Positions 47,801 through 56,800 of a stretch of 64,000 bases of DNA are shown here, piece by piece. The stretch comes from Ophiura sarsii (Eukaryota > Echinodermata > Ophiuroidea > Amphilepidida > Ophiuridae), in contig CM069445.1 of NCBI GenBank assembly GCA_035610835.1, positions 32,600,811 to 32,664,810 of the forward strand, given 5' to 3'. The translations under genes and the position numbers were made by a program. Every line of letters starts with the position of its first letter. Position 1 is the stretch's first letter. A model generated the notes under the pieces. It did not search any database and was not told the origin of the DNA. It was given only the letters and a program-made list of their open reading frames with translations.

Positions 47801-50800
47801 AGTCTTTACTTTCTTTACTTTTACTGGCTCCCATGGTAACCCATTGCAAGTTTAGTACTGAGTGCCAACCCCCTTTGTCTAAGTTGAGGAAAGTTTGTCA
47901 GTGGCACCCCATCCCTTCCCCTACCCCTTACCCCTCCCTGGATGTTATCATCTGCAAAACTACCTAGATGGTTCTGTCAGGCTGAATGATGCTACACCTG
48001 TTGAAAGTTTAGAAAGGTATGAGTAATGCTACTCTCTTTCTTCTCATACCCATCTTCCATCCTCCCCTCCCCTTCCCATCCCTCTTTACCCCTCCTGGAT
48101 GATGGGTTTCATAAACCTACCTAGATGGTTCTGGCAGGCAGAATGCTACTATATCTGTTGAGAGTTTAGAGATTTATGAATAACTTTACCCTCTTCCTAT
48201 ACCGACCTCCCATGCCTCCTCCTCCTCCCTCCACTTCCCATCCCTCTTTACCCCGTCCTACATGATGGGTTGCATATACCTACCTAGACGGTTCTGTAAG
48301 GCAGAATGCTGCTATATGTTCACCCGTAGCAAGTTTAGGAAGATAGTTGGCTTTCTGGTCATCATTGCCGGCTATAAGGATACCCTGGAAGGACACAATG
48401 ATTTATGCAGATCTCATACCATCAAAATTATCATTGGGATTTGACCATCTTTATTTTGTTTCAAGGGGAAAATTACATTAAAAAAGTCAAATATTTTCAA
48501 AATGTTTCAGAACTCTTCTTCCACAGTCAAAATTTGATTTGTTTAAAATTATGTTCAATTTTCTCTCTTTTTAAATAAAACTTACAGTATGGACATGTCT
48601 GACATAATTCACATGCTGGTATTTTGTATTTGTACAAAATATGACAATATTTTTCACCTGGTAAATTAGCTGCTTAAATAATTTATTTACCCACCTTGAG
48701 ACCAATAGCCTGATGTGCGGCAAGTGTGACAGCTATGGCGCCATCTAACGCTGTCGCTTCAGCTATTCTCGCGTAGCCTGTGTTTGACAACTCAAGACCA
48801 CCTGCAAGAGATCAAGAATATTTATTTCTAGGTAATTTATATATCTGTATGACTCCGTCATAATCCTTCCCCGTTTGTGGTATTTATTTATCCCAGACAA
48901 GACCCTTCATTCTTCATTTTTAACTGTATTCATCCTGAAATACTTTTGTCCAAATGATCCTAAGACATTCGTTTTTGAATAATTTCTCACCATATTTCTG
49001 TGGTATTTGTTGTTCAAATAATCATAGACTCTTCATTTCAAATGACTCTGGTATAATAGTGTCAGAAGTTAGTCAAAGATCCTTGCAAAGGGTTTTCTAT
49101 TCAATTATAGTAGATTCGCAGACTTTGGCCGGTGTGCCATTTCAGTATTGGTAATTTCTTACCATTGAGGGGGGAGGCAGTGATTTGAAATCTTAATCTG
49201 ATCATTGACACATATATGGTGCTATGCTTCCCCGTGTCTTGAATCACATCATAGGTAGAGCATATCCAGAATAGTGTGCTCTGCTACAAATTGATTGATC
49301 TATACAAGAAGGATTAGAAATGATGATCAATATGTTTCACTTGATAAGATGGTACGTTTGAATAGCACGCTATTTGCTTGGGTAATATAATTTCTTGCAT
49401 GGACACATGATATTTGGGGATGCGTTGCTTCCGCGCTTTGAAGTCCATTATATTGCAGCGAAACCAATAGCATCTAAACGATGCCGATATCGTTGTGATT
49501 GGTCTAATGCTGTTCCTCTAACGTTAAATGGAATAGGTCCAAATCAATAACCGAATCGGCCAATGTCTTTGAATCTACTATAGTGTGTAAGATAATAATT
49601 TCTCACCATATTCCTGTGGTATTTGTTGGCCAAATAATCCTAGATCTTTGAGTTCCTGCATAGTCTGTTCTTCTATTTTGGCATTGATGTCTATTGCTTT
49701 GGAGTCAACTGGAAAAAAGGTCATACAACAATTGGTGGTGAAAATTGTTTATTATATAATACAAAACTATTAAAATCCTTTGTTGAGTACAAAATTGTTG
49801 TTCAGTAGTTGCATCAAGATTTATTTAAATGTAAAAGGTGTTTTTTTTAAATCTGGTTCTATTAATTTATATACATTCAAAGGTGGTTGACTTGACTCGA
49901 TTAAATTCACTTTTTTCCATCAAAATTAAGGTTATGGTTTCAGAAGAAAGCCCATATTATTTTCCTCTATACAAAAAAACTGAAGTAATTTAACTCACAT
50001 TTTGGAATGTGACTGCATTTATGATATGCCCTCATGTAAAATGAAAATTGTTGGTGGAAATTGGATCACCCTAGAATCCTATCTTTTTCCTACCTTGAGT
50101 TACATAAATTTTATCAATAAAATATGATTCTTATCCTCAATTCAGTATGGTTAGGTAAGGCGACAAAAAAACCTGTTGTACAGACCCGACCGACCAATTT
50201 TAATTTTAATTTTCAACACACAAAAATTTAGAATTGTTTTTTGTGAATTGTTTTTTTTAGAAAATTCCGAAAAATGTTGAAAATTCACCAACAATTCCCG
50301 AAATGTTTTGGGGAAGAAAAAAATTCCTGGCCTACCGACCCTACCTGAGAGGTCCATTTGCCAGTACAACAGGGTGTGGGGGTTTGGCGCCGAAAAAGGC
50401 ATTTTACGATTGAATCAGTAAACTCCTACCTCTGTCATTTTCTCTATTAAAGTAGACTCACCCAGGTCAGATGTTAGAGTTACCTTTTCAGTCTTCAGTT
50501 AAATGTATCATTGGTTCTGTTAACTAAGTAATGGTTTGGGTTTTTTTGGGGGGTTGGGGTGAGATCTAGTCCTACTTTTTGGTTGGGGATGAAATCTGGG
50601 CCTACTATTTGGTTAAGTTCTGATACTTACTTCCTTCAGTAAAGAATTTCTCTATGGGTTCTACCATCTGATTGAGATCACTGAATTCTTCCGCTGTTAT
50701 CTCCGGATATGGGAATACATCATCCTATAATATCAAAAATAACATAATATTGATGTGTATTCAGATTAACAAACCTACATGAGCAATACTGTTGTGCAAA

Positions 50801-53800
50801 TGAGACAACTTATGTGGTTAGGGCATGTAAAGTAATTAGATGGAACAACCTGGCAGATACCATTTTGCAAGGCGGGACAGATGGAGTAAGGAAGAGGGAC
50901 AGACCAACAAAGCAATGGATGGACAACTTCAAACAGTGGACAAAAATGAACTTCAACCGCCTGATCTGAACAGTCGATGATAGGCAGCTTTAGAAAACCT
51001 TGATCTCAAGATCCATCACTGTTTCGTTGCAATGGCCTCTTATACATGTAGCTGTGGGAGTTTTTTCTACATTAGCAATGTACAGTCTGTTTCACTATCC
51101 CTATAAGCAGTGTGCAGTTGTTTGTAGAACTAACAATAGGGAGCTTGATTGATAAGATTCCCCTTGTGGTAGCACGTCACTAAATAGTTCCAGAGCAAAA
51201 CCCAGTATACCTTACACAACTGTATAAGTATGCATATATCTTTGAACCATAACTCGGTTAATAGTCCGAGTTGAGACTTGAAAATGGCTCCAAATTAAAG
51301 CTGTTTTTCCGTTACTGGATGAAGATAAAATTTGATGTTGACTTGTGTGGAATAAAAGCCTAAATACCTACTACATGACCCTCACAGGGGCCTTATCATG
51401 TTTTCAGACAAGGGATTTTAACAAGCACTTTAACCAATCATTTTCTGATTGAACATTTGACCATGTAGCATTACATTCACGCATTTATTCTTTAAAACGA
51501 ACTAAAAACCGCCCTAAAACACTGTTCACTGGAGCCACTTGTCCCTGTAGTCATCGCCTGTACAATTATTTGTAAATTAAAATTCATAAAAAGTTAGGTA
51601 AATATTATAAATGAAGACACCATCCTCTTTAATTTGATACCCTTTAAGGGCCAAAATTCGAAAGATTACCAGAGATATAGTGGCGACAAAATGTATAACG
51701 TATCATAGTAAAAGTGGAGAACAGTTTCTTTGGGCTTGGTGAAGAATATTTAGTGGTGTGCTACATGTACCTTGTAAGTCATCCTGGTTTTCTTTTCCCA
51801 CAGCTGACAAATTATCCTTGAGCCTTTGCGGATCACTTCACTACATGCACATTTGTGTGCATGATTCGTTCTACATACACTTCTTTTCCATGGGATATTC
51901 CCAGGAGATTTTCCAGTCGCACATCAGCCAAACCTTGGCAATGACCTTTTTTTGTCCGTAATATGCATGCTTTACTCTAATAATTTGGTGATATATGTAG
52001 CCTATAATTTGCAGGGAAGCAGAATATGGCAATGTCAATAAATTTAATGGGAGCAAAAAGTTATAGCCGCCAATAGCAGTGCCAGATTTTTCATATTGCA
52101 ATATGCTCAACTTTAGGTCTTACATTCAGTGGCGTAGCCAGAGGGGGCAGGGGGGCAAGTAGTGTGGCTGTTGAAATTGGCACTGTCGGTTGAGATTGGC
52201 ATTGTCGGTTATCAAAGGCACGATTTTTCGCGCCGGTTTTGGGAACACCATGTCACTTCAAGTGCTTAATAAACTGTGAGTAAGTTGAATCTATATCAAA
52301 TCTTAAACCGTCAAAATTAATATCATTACTATATATGCTGTAACTACCGTAGAATAGGATACTTTGACCCTTGATGGGTAACTTTGGCCACCCAAAAAAA
52401 TATATTTGTCAAATTTTGAGAAAAGTTTTATAGTGACATTTTTTTAATTGGTTTAATTACAACAGCATGTAAGGGGTCGTCCAAAATTATCGCCATTTTC
52501 ACTTACGTACAGAGCGTACGTAACTTTTTACCCCCCCCCCCTCCCCCCTCGAGTTACGTACGCAATAAATGGCGAAATGTTCATGGTTTGATATACCCTC
52601 ATGTTTTATTACACCAAATCCCGTCAAGAGAGGCCTTACGGATCTTATTTGACCTTGAATGACCTCTGATGACCTTGAAAAATTTAATCAGCAAAAAGAA
52701 CACACCAACCCCCTTCCCTCTACCAAATCACATCAAGATAGGCCTTACGGATCTTATTTGACCCCAGTTGACCTCAGATGACCTCGAAAAATTAATCAGC
52801 AAAAAGAACACACCATCCCTCTTCCGTCCACCAAATCCCATCAAGATAGGCCTTACGGATCTTATTTGACCCCAGATGACCTCCGATGACCTCGAAAAAT
52901 TGATCAACAAAAAGAACACACCACCCCTTTCCCTCCACCAAATCCAATCAAGATAGGCCTTACGGATCTTATTTGACCCCCGATGACCTTGAATGACCTC
53001 CGATGACCTTGAAAATTTAATCAGCAAAAAGAACACACCACTCCCCTTCCCTCCACCAAATCTCATCAATATAGGCCTTACTGATCTATTTCGCCATACG
53101 CCGGACAGAAATAGTGATAACATAGTCTCTTCCTGATTACATCAGGCGAGACAAAAAACCATTGTATTAAAGACGAATTTGCCGTATACAACATCCGAAA
53201 TTGTACAAAACACATTAGAGAAAAATAAACTTCTTTGATTATATGTATTGTTTATCTCTGGTGTTGATTTGATGATAATGCCATTCTTTCTTTGGTAAAA
53301 ATTATCATTTTCTTTGGTAAATAATTATCAAAAATTATCAAGATATTTGAAACAATGGCATATGTACGTATTAAATACTTTTAAATACAGAAATGATAAA
53401 CAACAACACTAGGAACTTGAGCCATGGATTGTTTTAAATCACAGAAGCAATATTGTTTCGTCGTGTACATAAAACATTTTTGTCAGTGGCGTAGTTAGGT
53501 ATTTCATATTGGGGAGGGCAGATCAGAAAGTGAACCGACAAGATTATTGTGACAAAAGAAATGTTCGCGTAGCGCACGAAATTTTCCTAATTTCTGCTAT
53601 GATTGAGGTACATTTTGGCTCTTTAAACCAGATTATACCAAAACTGTTGCATTTTGGAGACACATGTGCGTGTAGCCCGCGAAAAATTTCCATCTGTGTA
53701 CTTTTGACCATCATATTAATTAAATGATTCCTCTTGTCAAATGAACCGACAGTGCCAATCTCAACCAACATGACAGTCAGGGCGATGGCCCCTCACCCCC

Positions 53801-56800
53801 TTCCCCTCTGGCTATGCCACTGATTTCTGTTCATGGCAAAGTAAGTAAATCAAAGTCTGGCTTTCGACGTCTTATATTAAGCTTCAGTGTAAATGCTTAG
53901 GACGACCTTTTGTGGCCTTGTGGTCTTGAGTCAGGATTTACTTTGGAACAATGATAGAATACTATCGCTATCCCTTTTCCAGAATGTTTCCTACTGTATA
54001 ATTATTTTCTACTCCTACTAATTTTATTTGCATATGCATTCTTCATTACAACAGACAAGCATTTACTGGAGAAAAAAATGAAAATTGGGGTAACTTTGGC
54101 CCATGTTAAAAATAGTTATGAAAATTCAAAACAATAAATTTTCAACATTAACAGCCCAATCTATTAATTAATACATTGTAAAAAGTCAAAACAAGTAATC
54201 GCACTACAAATTAATTGTTTTTTACCATGTTTTATGTTTATTGGGAATATTTACCTCTATTTTTACATTCTAATCCGTAACATTTTCATAGAAATATATT
54301 TGTTGTTTTTTAAAAACAATTCAATGAACCTTAATTAAGAAAATGAAAACCTTACTTACGAAAAAAGTTTGAAATATCTAATCATCCAAGAACTTGCAAG
54401 GTCTTATGCTGAAAGCATACTAAGGTCGCTTGGCGATTAAATCGCTCCCATGACGAGTTTTACGTCATATAAAAAACCTCGATACATCGATCAAGAGATC
54501 GCTTGACTGGAAACGACCAGTCGCCACCAGTTGACTTCAGTTCAACTCGAAAGATCGGTCGCTCATGACGTAATGAACACCATACTTTTTCAACCAATGG
54601 GGGGAGGTTATTTTGCTTCGAAATTAGCATAACCAATCAGCAGGTTTGTTGTCGTCTGCGTGTTCGGGAAATACCTGCGACTACCGGCGATTTAGTAGCT
54701 CGATGCGACTTTTGGTCGCACCGAGATACTTTTGAGCTAGCGAGTACTACGCGACCCGTGGCGACCAGCGACCGGCTAGTATGTTTTCAGCATTAGGCAG
54801 GATTTGAAAGTGTGGGTGTGTAAATTTGTGTAAATTCAAGAACTTGGTGTGTAAATTTAAGAATTTGTGTACAAAGTATAGGCCATGTGGACAAAAACTG
54901 GGAGTGTATTTACAAATTTGGGAGTGTAAAACACTCCCTACACGGCTGGCTGCCTACGCCCTTGCCAAGAAGGTTTGAACAAGTTTTTTGCAAGTGGGGC
55001 CAAAGTTACCCCATGTGTAGGGGGGGGGGGACTATATGTATACATTATCAATAAGTCTAGTTTACCAACAAAAAGTATATTCCATGAAATGAATACAAAT
55101 CAAAATGTAAAAAAGTGGGTCAAAGTATCTGTAGCCGGAGCTAACGTCTAGGTTCTTTGGTTTGCGAGAACACCGCTATTCTTCCGTTACTCATTGAAAA
55201 CACACGAATCACGACTAATGCGAAATCCCAGAACTTTTAACTTGAATCTTTATTTATTGTACCTTGTTGTATACAGTAAAGTTCTTCCTTTCTTGAAGTA
55301 AAAGTTGAGGGTCTAAGGTGGTTGACAAAGGTAGAAAAACTGTTTAAATCAATGATCCGTCAAACCGTAATCGTAGAATGCAAATGTCAAGAAGGGCAGC
55401 CATCTTGACAAGAGGAAGTAAACACGAGAGGGCGGCATGACAGGCCATAGATAACTAAATTAAAGGGGGAGTCCATAATGCGGGTACTTGGCAGTAACAG
55501 TATCCCTATTTTACGGTATTTTTAAGATTGACCAAACATTTCTTCACTGGTTAGGCCTATAATGTTGTGTTCTATATCATGACTTGATGCAACTTGAACT
55601 TGAGTTGATCCTAAATCATCCTCTAGGGATTATAACTGAAAGTTCCTGAAACTTAGGAATGGTGTACAGATACAGACCGGGATGATCCCCTACTCTTTAC
55701 GAAGAAGTCTGTGACCTTTTAACATGCTTGGGGATAGCTCTTTCGATATACGACACCAACATTTCTATGTGACTTCCGAACCACGGTGCGCTATGAACAT
55801 GCCTACTTCAGTCTGCACGGTCTGAAGGAGGCACAGGGACGAGGCTGTGTTAGTGTATCGTATTGAACTCAGGCTCAAACAATCTACCAACAGAACTACT
55901 GTGCACAGCAGTATTACGACGCTCTAGACCACGGCACCACCTCACAACCAGTTTAGCCTACTTGACTTGAACTTTACTTTAAATATTAGATTTACTTGAG
56001 TAGACTAGACATCTGTTTGTCACGTGACGTAGGGTGGGGGGCTATATCTTGCCTCACGCCACGTACGTAATAAACAGTATTCGCTACACGCGAATTCTAC
56101 CCCGGGATCGAACGTGACGGAACCCCCGTGTTGTGTGGTGGCATATAAACCCAATTTTCAGTGGTATGCACTTACCGTCCAGGCTACATTTGACGTCTTA
56201 GAAAATGTCACATGGGCTACGCAAATACTTCAGAGTTACAGATATATTTCAAACATGAAAATCGGTGGATTACATCGTCGTCAATTTGTATTTGAATAAG
56301 AGATCCGCCACTCAGTCGAACTCACGAAAATAGTGTTAAACAACGTGCGTTGATTAGACTCAATGCAGATTTGTTGCGTAAAACGCTGAAACGCTGCTGT
56401 TTCCAACTCATTGGTACATGCGCAGCGTCCGTCTGAAACCACTGTCAAAGAGACTAAAATGCCGCAATGAAACCACGTGAGATCTCGCGATACTTTTGCA
56501 TTCGCTGGGATATGCCGTATACATGTAGTTCATGAATTTTTCGCCATTAAATAATTTAATAAATCACTTTATAAAGTTCTTGTATGTATTTATATGAATT
56601 CTATTTCATCATTTGCATTGTTTTATATGTTTTTGTTGTATTTCTGAAACCTTGATGAGGTCTAATGAAATAAATTTTAAAAAAACACCTATAAAATACT
56701 TACATGGATTATACGGTTTATAGAATACTGCTTTGACTATCTGCGGTCCGACAAATCAGTGCGTGGAATTCGGGGACTTTGACAGTACTTTGACAGTTGT

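Larger units (their letters stand above)
52357..55129. mobile_element. possible 2.8-kb TIR element with nested insertions
   Basis: GGATACTTTGACCC (52357-52370) with GGTAACTTTGGCC (52378-52390) is matched in inverse order by GGCCAAAGTTACCCC (about 54998) and GGGTCAAAGTATC (55117-55129). Inside are the 108-bp tandem array, a hAT MITE and another MITE. Related motif GGGGTAACTTTGGCCC also at 54084. Confidence 0.45.

Noticed and set aside
52728..53123. 131-residue minus-strand repeat ORF
   Set aside because: Unit lengths of 107-118 bp are not multiples of three, so the reading frame is not conserved between units.
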